A stretch of DNA of 64,000 nt from Paracoccaceae bacterium (GTDB taxonomy: Bacteria > Pseudomonadota > Alphaproteobacteria > Rhodobacterales > Rhodobacteraceae), in assembly GCA_014323785.1 (NCBI GenBank), contig JACONJ010000007.1, forward strand, positions 36,862 through 100,861, in the 5' to 3' direction. The number at the start of each line of letters is the position of its first letter. The first letter of the stretch is position 1. Positions 44,974-54,486 of this stretch are shown one piece after another. The notes beneath the pieces are model-generated. The model did no database searches, was not told the origin of the DNA, and saw nothing but the letters and a program-made list of their open reading frames with translations. The translations under genes were made by a program, and so were the position numbers.

Positions 44974-46041
44974 ATGGCCTTACCCGTCCGACAGCAGCTG
45001 CTGTACTGGGGTGCCGCTTTTGCGGTCTTCCTTCTGCTGCTTTGGGTGATGGGCGATGTGATTATGCCCTTTATTGTGGGCGGCACGGTGGCCTATTTTC
45101 TGAATCCGGTCGCGGACTGGCTGGAACGCTGCGGCTTTAAGCGCATCTGGGCGACGGCCACCATCTCCTTTGTCGCCTTGATGGTGTTTGTGATGGCGGT
45201 GCTGATCATCTTGCCGTTCCTGATTGGCCAGTTGACGGGCCTGATCGCCGCTGCCCCGGATATCTTTGAGCGGTTGCGCGATGCGCTCACCGGGCGGTTC
45301 CCGCAATTGATGGATGAAACCTCTCCCCTGCGGTCATCGCTGGCCAGTATTGGACAAACGCTGCAGGCCCGTGGCGGCGAGCTTCTGAACGGCGTGCTCA
45401 GTTCCGCCATGTCGGCACTGAACATCGCGGTCTTTATGGTTGTGGTCCCGGTCGTATCCTTTTATCTGCTGTGGGACTGGAACCGCATGGTGGCGGTGCT
45501 TGATGGGCTCTTGCCCCGTGATCACCGCCCTGTGATCCGGCGCCTGGCCAGTGAGATTGACCAGACTCTGGCCAGTTTTGTGCGTGGGCAGGGGACAGTG
45601 TGCCTGATCCTGGGTACATTCTACGCGGTCGCGCTGATGCTGGTGGGGTTGCAATTTGGCGTTGTGGCCGGCTTTGTGGCCGGTCTGATTTCCTTCATCC
45701 CCTATATCGGTGCGCTCTTCGGCGGGGTGCTGGCCGTGGGCCTGGCTCTGTTCCAATTCTGGGGCGAATGGTGGTGGATCGTCGCGGTGGCCGCGATATT
45801 TCTGTTTGGTCAAATGGTGGAGGGCAATGTCCTGACCCCGAACCTTGTTGGCAGTTCTGTTGGTCTTCACCCTGTCTGGCTGATCTTTGCGCTGTCGGCC
45901 TTTGGCGGGGTCTTTGGTTTCGTCGGTTTGCTGGTTGCGGTGCCGGTCGCCGCCGTGATCGGCGTTTTGATCCGGTTCGGAATTGAGCAGTATAGACAAA
46001 GCCTGCTGTACAAGGGCTTTGGTGGCCCCGAGGGCGACTGA
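44974..46041 (+). CDS. AI-2E family transporter (permease)
   Basis: Inner-membrane protein of 355 residues with about eight helices, of the PerM/TqsA/AI-2E family. Members export autoinducer-2 or act as Na+/H+ antiporters; the substrate here is unknown. Conserved parts are the N-terminal FIVGGTVAYFLNPVADWLE, the central P-V-V-S-F-Y-L-L-W-D-W, and GFVAGLISFIPYIGALFGG with E-G-N-V-L-T-P-N-L-V-G-S-S-V-G-L-H-P. It is two bases upstream of hdaA and so cotranscribed with it. Confidence 0.9.
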   Translation: MALPVRQQLLYWGAAFAVFLLLLWVMGDVIMPFIVGGTVAYFLNPVADWLERCGFKRIWATATISFVALMVFVMAVLIILPFLIGQLTGLIAAAPDIFERLRDALTGRFPQLMDETSPLRSSLASIGQTLQARGGELLNGVLSSAMSALNIAVFMVVVPVVSFYLLWDWNRMVAVLDGLLPRDHRPVIRRLASEIDQTLASFVRGQGTVCLILGTFYAVALMLVGLQFGVVAGFVAGLISFIPYIGALFGGVLAVGLALFQFWGEWWWIVAVAAIFLFGQMVEGNVLTPNLVGSSVGLHPVWLIFALSAFGGVFGFVGLLVAVPVAAVIGVLIRFGIEQYRQSLLYKGFGGPEGD

Positions 46042-46043
46042 CC

Positions 46044-46721
46044 ATGGCCGAGCAGCTGGTGTTCAACCTTCCCCTGCGCACTGCGATGGGGCGAGAGGAT
46101 TTCTTCATCTCCCCGGAAAATGCCGCCGCCGTGGCCGGGATCGAGGCGTGGAACACCTGGCCCTTTGGCAAGATGCTGCTTGTCGGTCCCAAAGGCGCGG
46201 GCAAAACCCATCTGGCGCAAATCTGGGCCCGGTTGGCGGGGGCGCGGGTTTGCTCTGCCATGTCCCTGTCCGCCAGGGGGGCGGTGGATATGGCCGAGGG
46301 TGGCGCACTGGCGGTAGAGGATGCGGACCGGATCGCCGCCACGCCAGAGGCGGAAATCGCGCTGTTCCACCTCCACAACGCCCTTGCCGCACGGGGCGCA
46401 CCCCTTTTGCTGACTGCCCGGACTGTGCCGGAGCGATGGGGCCTGACGCTGCCCGACCTCGACAGCCGGATGCGCCAGGCGGGCGTTTTGCGGCTGGCCC
46501 CGCCCGATGATACGCTTTTGTCGGCGGTGATGATGAAACTGGCCCATGATCGCAGTATGCCCTTGAAGCCCGGCATCCTGCGTTATGCCGTGCCGCGGAT
46601 CGAACGCTCCTTTGCGGCTGCCCAGGGTTTCATCACTGCCCTGGATTCGGCGGCACTGGTTGCCAAACGATCACCCGGGCTACAGATGGCCAGGGCGATC
46701 CTTGCAGACAACCCCCGGTAG
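46044..46721 (+). CDS. hdaA: DnaA-related regulator HdaA
   Basis: A 225-residue AAA+ protein resembling the ATPase domain of DnaA without the DNA-binding domain IV. Hda/HdaA stimulates ATP hydrolysis by DnaA with the sliding clamp and prevents over-initiation. The N-terminal MAEQLVFNLPLRTAMGREDFF has the Q-x-x-(L/F)-x-L-P type clamp-binding motif (Q-L-V-F-N-L-P), and Walker A is GPKGAGKTHLAQ. The Walker B box is LAVEDADRI. The context AI-2E permease - hdaA - ppk is, as I recall, seen in other Rhodobacterales. Confidence 0.9.
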   Translation: MAEQLVFNLPLRTAMGREDFFISPENAAAVAGIEAWNTWPFGKMLLVGPKGAGKTHLAQIWARLAGARVCSAMSLSARGAVDMAEGGALAVEDADRIAATPEAEIALFHLHNALAARGAPLLLTARTVPERWGLTLPDLDSRMRQAGVLRLAPPDDTLLSAVMMKLAHDRSMPLKPGILRYAVPRIERSFAAAQGFITALDSAALVAKRSPGLQMARAILADNPR

Positions 46722-46758
46722 ATGTCACATGGCCGTCCCCCGCCTGTTGCAATGCGCC

Positions 46759-48933
46759 ATGACAAGCCCTGATTTTCTGACCACCCCACTCCCGGACCCG
46801 ATCACCCTGCCCAAAGGGCAGATCAACGGCCCGCAGCGATTCTTCAACCGAGAGAAGAGCTGGCTGGCCTTTAACTGGCGGGTTTTGCAAGAGGCGGAAA
46901 ACCCCCGTGTACCCCTGCTGGAACGGGTGCGTTTCGTCTCGATCTCGGCGGGGAACCTTGATGAGTTCTACACCGTTCGCGTGGCGGGCTTGCGTGAATT
47001 GGCACAGGAGGGCAGCATCACCCCGTCCGACGATGGCCGAACCCCGGCAGAGCAGCTTCGCCTGATAAACACCGATGCGCGCGCACTGATGCAGCACCAG
47101 CAGAAGGTGTGGGTTGCCCTGCGAACAGAGATGGAGCGCAAGGGAATCACGGTTGTCAGCCGCTCGAAACTGACCGAGGCAGACAAGAAGCACCTGGAAG
47201 GCATATTCTTAACCCGCGTCTTCCCGGTACTCTCCCCCCTGGCGATCGACCCGGCACATCCGTTCCCCTTTATCCCCAACGAAGGCTTCGCCTTGGCACT
47301 GCAAATGAAGCGGGTGCGCGATGGTCGCAGCCTTCAGGCACTTTTGCCGATTCCGGGCCAGATTGACCGCTTCGTGCGATTGCCCGTACCCGAGGGGCAG
47401 GCCCGCTTTCTGCCGTTGGAAGAATTGCTGCTTTTGCGTGTCAGTGCGCTGTTCCCTGGCTACAAACTGGCTGGTTCCTGCAGTTTCCGAATCTTGCGCG
47501 ACAGCGATCTGGAGGTAGAGGAAGAGGCCGAAGACCTGGTGCGGGAATTCGAAACCGCCCTGAAACGCCGCCGCCGGGGTGAGGTGGTGCGGCTGCAAAT
47601 CTCGGCCGATGCGCCCGTCGATCTGGCCGGGGAGATCATCCGGCAATTGCACGTCCACGGCGATGAAATTGTCGAGGTAAAGGGCATGATCGGCCTGATT
47701 GCCCTGAACGAGCTGGTCATCAACGGGCGGCCCGATCTGCTTTGGCCAGTCTTCACGCCGCGCGTACCCGAACGGGTGCAGGACTTCGATAGGGATATGT
47801 TCGCGGCAATCCGGCAGAAGGATATGCTGCTGCACCATCCCTATGAAACCTTCGATATGGTGATCCGCTTTTTGGCCCAGGCCGCGCGGGATCCCGATGT
47901 GGTGGCCATCAAGCAGACCCTTTATCGCACATCCAACGAAAGCCCGATTGTTGAGGCCCTGTGCGAAGCGGCGGAAAACGGTAAATCCGTCACCGCCCTG
48001 GTAGAGTTGAAGGCGCGGTTTGATGAGGCCGCCAATATCCGCCAATCGCGCAAACTGGAGCGCGCGGGGGCGCATGTGATCTATGGTTTCCTGAACTACA
48101 AGACGCACGCCAAAATCTCGACCGTAGTGCGCCGGGAACATGACCAGCTTGTCACCTACACCCATTACGGCACTGGCAATTATCACCCGATCACCGCACG
48201 GATTTACACGGATCTCAGCCTGTTTACCTGTGACGCGGCCCTGGGCCGGGATGCGACAAAGGTGTTCAATTACGTGGGCGGCTATGCCGAGCCCGAAGGG
48301 TTGGAAAACCTGCGCATATCGCCCTTGAACCTGAAAACCACGATTCTGGAAAGCCTCGAGGCCGAGGCGGAACATGCCCGCAGCGGCAAACCCGCGATAG
48401 TCTGGGCCAAGATGAACAGCCTGATCGATCCCGATGTGATCGACGCACTCTATGCGGCAAGCCGCGCGGGCGTAAGGATTGACTTGGTGATCCGGGGAAT
48501 TTGCGGTGTGCGGCCTGGGGTAAAGGGGCTCAGCGGGACGATCCGCGTGAAATCGGTTGTGGGCCAGTTCCTGGAGCACTCCCGCATCGTCTGCTTTGGC
48601 AACGGCCACGGACTGCCCGCGAAAAAGGCGCGTATCTATATCAGCTCGGCTGATTGGATGGGCCGCAACCTGAACCGCCGGGTAGAAACGCTGGTGGAAT
48701 GCAGGAATGCAACTGTAAAAGCGCAGATCGTTAGCCAGATTATGGCCGCAAACCTGGCCGATGTGGCGCAAAGCTGGGTCTTGCAGCCCGACGGCAGCTA
48801 TACCCGCCCGGATTTGAATGCGATCAGGAACCCGTTCTCCTGTCACCGGTTCTTTATCGAGAACCCCTCGCTCTCCGGCCGCGGCTCGGCCGGGGCAAAG
48901 GACGTGCCGGCCTTGACCCATTCGAATGGTTGA
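46759..48933 (+). CDS. ppk: Polyphosphate kinase 1
   Basis: PPK1 of about 724 residues makes long-chain polyphosphate from ATP reversibly. Seen are the N-terminal FFNREKSWLAFNWRVLQEAENPRVPLLERVRFVSISAGNLDEFYTVRVAG, the autophosphorylated histidine in T-H-Y-G-T-G-N-Y-H-P, and the second catalytic segment KARFDEAANIRQSRKLERAGAHVIYG. An in-frame ATG at 46729 would add ten residues. The last eight bases overlap the ppx start, so kinase and phosphatase are coupled. Confidence 0.95.
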   Translation: MTSPDFLTTPLPDPITLPKGQINGPQRFFNREKSWLAFNWRVLQEAENPRVPLLERVRFVSISAGNLDEFYTVRVAGLRELAQEGSITPSDDGRTPAEQLRLINTDARALMQHQQKVWVALRTEMERKGITVVSRSKLTEADKKHLEGIFLTRVFPVLSPLAIDPAHPFPFIPNEGFALALQMKRVRDGRSLQALLPIPGQIDRFVRLPVPEGQARFLPLEELLLLRVSALFPGYKLAGSCSFRILRDSDLEVEEEAEDLVREFETALKRRRRGEVVRLQISADAPVDLAGEIIRQLHVHGDEIVEVKGMIGLIALNELVINGRPDLLWPVFTPRVPERVQDFDRDMFAAIRQKDMLLHHPYETFDMVIRFLAQAARDPDVVAIKQTLYRTSNESPIVEALCEAAENGKSVTALVELKARFDEAANIRQSRKLERAGAHVIYGFLNYKTHAKISTVVRREHDQLVTYTHYGTGNYHPITARIYTDLSLFTCDAALGRDATKVFNYVGGYAEPEGLENLRISPLNLKTTILESLEAEAEHARSGKPAIVWAKMNSLIDPDVIDALYAASRAGVRIDLVIRGICGVRPGVKGLSGTIRVKSVVGQFLEHSRIVCFGNGHGLPAKKARIYISSADWMGRNLNRRVETLVECRNATVKAQIVSQIMAANLADVAQSWVLQPDGSYTRPDLNAIRNPFSCHRFFIENPSLSGRGSAGAKDVPALTHSNG

Positions 48934-50572
48934 CGCGCACACCTCTGGCGTGTCATGCCTTGGCCCCATGACGGGAAAGGCTGCCCTGGCCCCGGATGCG
49001 CACAGAGAGGGGCACCCGGATTGGGAGCCCTTCGGTGCACCGCTGTTTGACGGCCCCGAAGCCCGTGCGCTCAGCCGGGTGGGTGTGATCGACATCGGCT
49101 CAAACTCGGTTCGGCTGGTGGTGTTTGATGGGGCGGCGCGCTCTCCGGCGTATTTCTTCAACGAGAAGATTTTGTGCGGTCTTGGGGCCGGGTTCACTGA
49201 AACCGGGTGCTTGTCGGCTAAGGGACGGGGGCGCGCCATGACTGCGTTGAAACGCTTCGCGGCCCTGGCACACGGCATGGAGGTCGCACCTTTGCTCACC
49301 ATCGCCACAGCAGCGGTCAGAGAGGCGAAGGACGGACCAGAGTTTCGCGCCGATGTTGCGGCCGCGACCGGGCTGAAAATCCTTGTCATCGATGGCCCCG
49401 AAGAGGCGCGCCTGTCCGCCCAGGGCGTTCTGCTGGGCTGGCCGGGGGCCCGGGGCCTGATCTGCGACATCGGCGGGTCATCGATGGAACTGGCCGAGCT
49501 GCTGGGCGGCGGCAAAGTCGGACGCTGCGAAAGCAGCGATCTGGGGCCCTTGAAACTGATGGGGATAAAGGGCGGGCGGCAGGCCGTGCGCACACATATC
49601 AAGGTTCAGGTGCAAAACCTGCACGCGCGGTATCCCGCCCGGCCAGAGCGGCTGTTCCTGGTTGGCGGATCATGGCGTGCCATTGCCCGGATCGATATGG
49701 AACGGCGCGGCTATCCCCTGAAGGTTTTGCACGAATACCGCATGACGCCCGGTGCGATCCAGGACACGATTCGCTATATTGCCAAAACCGACATCGGCGC
49801 GTTGCGCACCCGCACCGGCACCAGCGAAGCGCGGATGCGGCTGGTGCCGCTGGCATCCGAGGTGCTGAAGCGGCTGGTGCACGAATTTCGCCCGCAAGAG
49901 ATCGCGATATCCGGCTACGGCATTCGCGAAGGGCTGCTCTATGAACAGATGAGCGACCGCTTGCGCCACCGCGACCCGCTGATTGAGGCTGCCCGCCATG
50001 CCGAGGCCGTGCATGCCCGGATGCCGGGCTTTGGTCGGGCCCTCTACATGTTTGTCCAGCCGCTCTTTGCCTCGGCCAAACCATCGCGGGCCCGATTGGT
50101 GCGGGCAGCCTGTTTGTTGCATGACGTGAGCTGGCGCGCCTATCCCGACTATCGCGCCGAGGTCTGTTTTGATAACGCCGCCCGCGCCAATCTGGGCGGG
50201 CTGACCCATGGCGAACGTGTGTTCCTGGGGCTGGCACTGCTCCATCGCTACAAATCAAACCGCATGGCGACGGGATTTGATGAAAGGCTTCTGAACCTTC
50301 TGCCAGAACGCGATGTACATCAGGCCGAGGTGCTGGGCCGCGCGATGCGCTTCGGCGCAATGTTTGCTCTGGACCACCCGACAGATCACGGCGCGCTGAA
50401 GCTGTCCCCCAGGAAAAAGCGGCTAGAGTTGACATTAAAAACGGACACCGGCCGCAACCTGTTCGGAGAGGTCGCGCAAGCCCGCTTTCACGCGCTTGCA
50501 GGGGCCATCGGGGCCGAACCAGTCATTCGTAACGCCGCCGGAACGCTTGCCCGCGCCCGGCCAATCGCGTAA
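48926..50572 (+). CDS. ppx: Exopolyphosphatase (Ppx/GppA family)
   Basis: A 548-residue member of the ASKHA fold that releases phosphate from polyphosphate or converts pppGpp to ppGpp. The phosphate-1 loop VIDIGSNSVRLVVFD is at about residues 54-68 and the second glycine motif is LICDIGGSSMELAEL. A C-terminal HD-like helical region is present (ACLLHDVSWRAYPDYR). About 50 residues precede the fold, somewhat long, so the start could be internal (MTGKAALAP at residue 15). It overlaps ppk. Confidence 0.94.
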   Translation: MVDAHTSGVSCLGPMTGKAALAPDAHREGHPDWEPFGAPLFDGPEARALSRVGVIDIGSNSVRLVVFDGAARSPAYFFNEKILCGLGAGFTETGCLSAKGRGRAMTALKRFAALAHGMEVAPLLTIATAAVREAKDGPEFRADVAAATGLKILVIDGPEEARLSAQGVLLGWPGARGLICDIGGSSMELAELLGGGKVGRCESSDLGPLKLMGIKGGRQAVRTHIKVQVQNLHARYPARPERLFLVGGSWRAIARIDMERRGYPLKVLHEYRMTPGAIQDTIRYIAKTDIGALRTRTGTSEARMRLVPLASEVLKRLVHEFRPQEIAISGYGIREGLLYEQMSDRLRHRDPLIEAARHAEAVHARMPGFGRALYMFVQPLFASAKPSRARLVRAACLLHDVSWRAYPDYRAEVCFDNAARANLGGLTHGERVFLGLALLHRYKSNRMATGFDERLLNLLPERDVHQAEVLGRAMRFGAMFALDHPTDHGALKLSPRKKRLELTLKTDTGRNLFGEVAQARFHALAGAIGAEPVIRNAAGTLARARPIA

Positions 50573-50612
50573 GGCCATGCGCGACCCGACGTGACATAAG
50601 GGTGTCCCCCCA

Positions 50613-51968
50613 ATGCGCCTAAGCCGCTATTTCCTGCCCGTGCTCAGGGAAACCCCTGCCGAGGCGCAGATCGCCAGCCATCGGCTGATGCTGCGGGCCG
50701 GCATGATCAAACAGGCTGGTTCTGGCATCTATTCCTGGTTGCCGCTTGGCTATCGCGTGCTGCGCAATATCGAGCGCATCGTCCACGAAGAACAGCAGCG
50801 CGCGGGCCATATCCCGATGCTGATGCCAACCTTGCAATCGGCCGATCTGTGGCGGGAAAGCGGACGCTACGATGCCTATGGCAAGGAGCTGCTGCGCATC
50901 CGCGACCGCCATGGCCGCGACATGCTCTATGGCCCGACAAATGAGGAACTCATCACTGATATCTTCCGTGCGCATGTCTTCAGCTACAAGGATCTGCCCC
51001 TGACGCTTTATCACATCCAGTGGAAATTCCGCGATGAAATCCGCCCCCGCTTTGGCGTGATGCGCGGGCGTGAGTTTCTGATGAAGGACGGCTACAATTT
51101 CGACATCTCGAAAGAGGCCGCACTGCACTCCTACAACCGCCATCTGGTCAGCTATCTGCGCACCTATGAACGGATGGGCCTGCAAGCCATCCCGATGCGG
51201 GCCGAAAGCGGGCCCATCGGCGGCGACACCACGCACGAGTTCCTGGTGCTGGCCGAAACGGGTGAAAGCGGCGTGTTCTACGACAGCGCGATCACCGACC
51301 TGACATTCGGCGACCGCGCCGTGGATTATGACAATGTTACCCAGTGCAAGGCGATCCTGGATGAGTTCACCAGCCGCTACGCCCGCACGGATGAAACCCA
51401 TGATGAACAAGCCTTTCTGCAAGTCCCCGAGGGTCGCCGCCGCGTGGCCCGCGCGATCGAGGTTGGGCAGATTTTCTATTTCGGTACAAAATACGCCCGG
51501 GCGATGGGCGCGACCGTGCAAACCGCCGATGGCGACAATGTGCCGGTTCATATGGGCAGCCACGGAATCGGCGTGAGCCGCCTGTTGGGCGCAATCATCG
51601 AGGCAAACCACGACGACAGGGGAATCATCTGGCCCGAAAGCTTGACACCGTTCCACGCCGGGATCGTCAACCTGCGGCAGGGCGATGATGAAACCGATGC
51701 CGCGTGTGAAGCACTCTATGCCGCGCTCAGGGCCAAAGGGCTGGACCCGCTTTATGATGATCGGGGCGAACGCGCGGGGGCCAAGTTTGCAACCATGGAT
51801 ATGATCGGGCTACCCTGGCGGATCACCGTGGGCCCGCGCGGGGTGGCCAGGGGCGTTGTGGAACTGACCCATCGCCGCACGGGCAAGTCAGAGGATCTGC
51901 CCGCCCCCGCGGCAGCCCGTCGGCTGGCGGACCTCTATAGGCCGGGGCAACTGAATGAACGCGATTGA
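50613..51968 (+). CDS. proS: Prolyl-tRNA synthetase, short alphaproteobacterial type
   Basis: Class II synthetase of 451 residues without the bacterial INS editing domain, the form usual in alphaproteobacteria and mitochondria. Motif 1 is around [18 protein letters not shown], motif 2 contains [20 protein letters not shown] and motif 3 is G-I-G-V-S-R. The C-terminal anticodon-binding domain is PFHAGIVNL to [16 protein letters not shown]-type weak Shine-Dalgarno upstream. Relatives usually have lolCD downstream; here an accessory block follows. Confidence 0.95.
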   Translation: MRLSRYFLPVLRETPAEAQIASHRLMLRAGMIKQAGSGIYSWLPLGYRVLRNIERIVHEEQQRAGHIPMLMPTLQSADLWRESGRYDAYGKELLRIRDRHGRDMLYGPTNEELITDIFRAHVFSYKDLPLTLYHIQWKFRDEIRPRFGVMRGREFLMKDGYNFDISKEAALHSYNRHLVSYLRTYERMGLQAIPMRAESGPIGGDTTHEFLVLAETGESGVFYDSAITDLTFGDRAVDYDNVTQCKAILDEFTSRYARTDETHDEQAFLQVPEGRRRVARAIEVGQIFYFGTKYARAMGATVQTADGDNVPVHMGSHGIGVSRLLGAIIEANHDDRGIIWPESLTPFHAGIVNLRQGDDETDAACEALYAALRAKGLDPLYDDRGERAGAKFATMDMIGLPWRITVGPRGVARGVVELTHRRTGKSEDLPAPAAARRLADLYRPGQLNERD

Positions 51969-52072
51969 GACTGAACGGGCGGTGTTCACCTTGGCGGGCC
52001 AGCCGTTTGACACGGCAGAATTCTCTTTATGCCGTTCCGGAAGCCTTTGGGAACAAGGCTGCCACCCACGCC

Positions 52073-53149
52073 CTAGTCCACCCAATCCTCGTCGAAATCC
52101 AGTGCCGCAAGGTCTGGTTGCCCGTAGAACGCCTGCCGATGCAGATGAATGTTGATCCGCGCCGCGACATTCTTTAGCGGCGTGTCAATGCCCAGCTCTT
52201 TGCTGATTGTGGTGTGAAAAATCATATCTTCGCCCCAAATTCCCAAGTCGCCCCGCCAGACGCCGCTGTTATCAACCAGTTCCTTTGCGACAGCTTTAAA
52301 ATCCCATTTTTTCTCGTTGTTTCGAACAATGTACCAGGCACCTTCTGTCGGGTAGTCGATGCGATCATACGGACGGCGTGCGAACCCGTTACCCTCCCGT
52401 GGCTGGGTACTGCCCCAGTCACCGTAGATAACCCTTGTCCGGTTCGTTTGCCGCGAAATCTGGTCGACCAGCTGGCGATTGCTGAACAGCACCTCGGTCA
52501 CGCCACTGAAGTTCGAAAACGTCTTTGGTATCGAGGTGCAGGACACCACGACAGGGACAGCGGCATCCAGGTCCCGGAAGCTTTCGGCAACCACACCCTG
52601 GAACCAGACAGACAGGGTCAACGGATCTCGCGTCCAGCCGCCTTCCAGGATGATGACGAAATCCGCAGGACCGTCCGCCGTGCAGGCGGAAACGATCTCT
52701 TGCATATTGTTCGGGAACCGGTCGCGCACGATTCTTATACAATACGGGCGTCCGATCTCCTGAAAGGCTTTGATCTGTTGGCGGAGTTCTGCCGTGCTCT
52801 GGTTCCGTGACTGAATGCACGGCCACGCCTTTTCGTGTTGCCTGACGAACTCGACCCAATTTTCATAGGCGTTGTCGGGTTGCATGAGCTGTGCCAGCTC
52901 CTGCTGGGGGCCACTTTCAAGGTTTGTGAACTGATAGCCCCTGTCTATGTCAAGGATGTAATTCCGGCCATGGAAGGCTTGTTCCGCACGGTCCATTGCC
53001 TTGTCCAGAGTGTTGGCATTAACCCAAGGCGCAAGCAGGATGCACGGCGTCATCCTGTCTTTTGTCGCGCCCGGCAAACGCTCCAGCCCGTTCATTTCAC
53101 TGGGGCGGATGGCCAGCGTTGGAACATATCTCTTATTCTCCAAAACCAT
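52073..53149 (-). CDS. Beta-family protein (phage T4 beta-protein-like)
   Basis: A 358-residue cytoplasmic protein resembling the 'beta protein' family (Pfam Beta_protein), found beside Xre regulators, ImmA peptidases and phage or defence genes. Typical are the opening RYVPTLAIRPSEMNGLERLP then ILLAPWVNANTLDKAMDRAE, a central YCIRIVRDRF and FVIILEGGWTRD, and a C-terminal DYPTEGAWYIVRNNEKKWDFKAVAKELVDN. Function is unknown. It starts ten bases after the ImmA stop, so it is the third gene of a tight minus-strand operon. The match is from memory of family features, not a search. Confidence 0.65.
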   Translation of the reverse strand: MVLENKRYVPTLAIRPSEMNGLERLPGATKDRMTPCILLAPWVNANTLDKAMDRAEQAFHGRNYILDIDRGYQFTNLESGPQQELAQLMQPDNAYENWVEFVRQHEKAWPCIQSRNQSTAELRQQIKAFQEIGRPYCIRIVRDRFPNNMQEIVSACTADGPADFVIILEGGWTRDPLTLSVWFQGVVAESFRDLDAAVPVVVSCTSIPKTFSNFSGVTEVLFSNRQLVDQISRQTNRTRVIYGDWGSTQPREGNGFARRPYDRIDYPTEGAWYIVRNNEKKWDFKAVAKELVDNSGVWRGDLGIWGEDMIFHTTISKELGIDTPLKNVAARINIHLHRQAFYGQPDLAALDFDEDWVD

Positions 53150-53159
53150 GGCTGTTTGC

Positions 53160-53693
53160 TCACGCTTCCGCGAAGCGCGACAATCTGATCTCCATGGCGG
53201 CCTGTGAAACCTGGAACCGCTGCGCAAGGATTTGGGTGGTCTCTTCCGTCACAAGGCCACCGAATTCTTCCTGCAGGATCTGGCGGATCAGGTCCATGGG
53301 CATGACAATGTCCGCCGCCAGCCGGTTCGCCTCATACTCAATGCGTTCCGGTGCGCCAGAACGATACAGGACATTGTCCATGATGCCTTCCGTCGAGCTG
53401 TCGATGAGTTGCCTGTGCAGCAGGAAATGCGCCAGCTCGTGGGCTATCGTGAACCGCTGCCGCCGGCGTGCCTCATCCCTGTCTACCCGGATAGTATAGC
53501 CGCCAGTTTCGTCACGGCTTATCTGCCCGGAAAAACCCATTTTCATACGGCACATTTTGACCGACATGCCTAGCCCCAAGTGTGCGGCCAAGTCTTTGGC
53601 CAGCTGGCCCACCTTGACGGGATACTTCCGCGTATGCCGGTCAATGATTGCCCTGATCGGGTCTTCCAGGTTTTTGAACTCGCGCGATCTCAT
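53160..53693 (-). CDS. ImmA/IrrE family zinc metallopeptidase
   Basis: A 177-residue protein with the zinc motif I-A-H-E-L-A-H-F-L-L-H (H85, E86, H89) and a third-ligand region R-I-E-Y-E-A-N-R-L-A-A-D-I-V-M-P. ImmA-type peptidases cleave phage-repressor-like regulators, and IrrE-type members regulate stress genes. There is no Xre repressor next to it, so the substrate may be one of its operon partners or distant. It is preceded 12 bases upstream by a two-TM protein and followed by the beta-family gene. Confidence 0.9.
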   Translation of the reverse strand: MRSREFKNLEDPIRAIIDRHTRKYPVKVGQLAKDLAAHLGLGMSVKMCRMKMGFSGQISRDETGGYTIRVDRDEARRRQRFTIAHELAHFLLHRQLIDSSTEGIMDNVLYRSGAPERIEYEANRLAADIVMPMDLIRQILQEEFGGLVTEETTQILAQRFQVSQAAMEIRLSRFAEA

Positions 53694-53705
53694 GATACCT
53701 CCGTC

Positions 53706-54122
53706 CTAGGGCTCACCTTTATCATCGTCCTGATCGAAGTCTTTGTCCAACTCACCCCTTGTCTTATCAAGGGCAACTCTGTTAATCTGTGCCATGACTA
53801 CTTTTTTAGAAAGTTTTTCTTTAATCGCTTCATCCACCTTTTTCAGAGCTTCTTCCTTGATCCCTTGGAAGGTGAAGAAAGCAACGAGCCCGATCCCAAT
53901 TGCCAAGGCTGCCAAAACAGCCGTGACTGCCGTCATCATGGCCGATATGAACCCCAAATACGTGGGTATGGCGATTGCGGGTTCTTGCAGCGTGCTGGGA
54001 ATCCCGTCGACTGCGTCAACCACGCCCAGCGATACCAGCAGGTAGCACAGAACCACACCACCCACGAAGCAGGCTACGCAGATCACCGCCTTCATTGTCT
54101 TGATCAGCACCAGTTCAAACAC
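53706..54122 (-). CDS. Two-TM membrane protein of the ImmA operon
   Basis: A 138-residue protein, start GTG at 54122 (an ATG at 54095 is possible). Two membrane helices (about residues 12-35 and 58-85, AVICVACFVGGVVLCYLLVSL and TAVTAVLAALAIGIGLVAFF) are followed by a charged cytoplasmic tail with a coiled-coil-like run (IKEEALKKVDEAIKEKLSKK) and an acidic end. No known domain. First gene of the operon; small membrane proteins in this position can be effectors or sensors in defence systems, which is inference. Confidence 0.75.
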   Translation of the reverse strand: MFELVLIKTMKAVICVACFVGGVVLCYLLVSLGVVDAVDGIPSTLQEPAIAIPTYLGFISAMMTAVTAVLAALAIGIGLVAFFTFQGIKEEALKKVDEAIKEKLSKKVVMAQINRVALDKTRGELDKDFDQDDDKGEP

Positions 54123-54486
54123 GCAACCCCTGCCTCCCTGTAAATGGTCTTCTTGTGTTTCGCCAAGCGGAATTCTCTGTCACACTAACGGTGTCTTTCT
54201 GATTTTGCAAACTGCACCATGCGGCCAGCCATTGCCGAACGGGTGCCAGTGCGCGGGGGGGGCGATGGCGGGGGTGTCGACCCTGTCCGGGGCAGGCCCC
54301 TGATCAAGTCGGGGTGCCTGTACCCCCGAATTGCCCCTCCAGGCTCTTATCCTGTTGATCCAAACGGTTCCTTGGGAGAATATTTGCCGATTGCGTTGAT
54401 CACGGAGTTGAGATTAACTGATGGTGCGTGCATACACAGGATAGGTGCGGGGGAGGAAAAAGGCAGCCCCGCTGCCCGTGGGGGTC
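54123..54486. other. Divergent intergenic region between the ImmA operon and the SDH protease
   Basis: About 360 bp holding the control sequences of two divergent units. It contains an imperfect C/G palindrome resembling alphaproteobacterial REP-type elements (54293-54319). An AT-richer part (54370-54430) may hold promoters, but no clear -35/-10 pair is seen. No gene. Confidence 0.4.
54293..54319. repeat. REP-like imperfect palindrome
   Basis: AGGCCCC, a 10-base centre TGATCAAGTC and GGGGTGCCT form an imperfect stem-loop with one bulge. The form (CCCC-loop with GATCAAGT-GGGG) recalls dispersed palindromic elements in alphaproteobacterial genomes. Only one copy was seen in this window. Confidence 0.4.

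Noticed and set aside
47209..49602. A 797-codon minus-strand frame over ppk and ppx
   Set aside because: It is a shadow of two coupled conserved genes and shows no coherent domain.
51955..52177. Short plus-strand frame overlapping the proS end ([12 protein letters not shown]...)
   Set aside because: Considered as the N-terminus of a lost downstream gene, but it stops early and matches no family I know; not enough to call.
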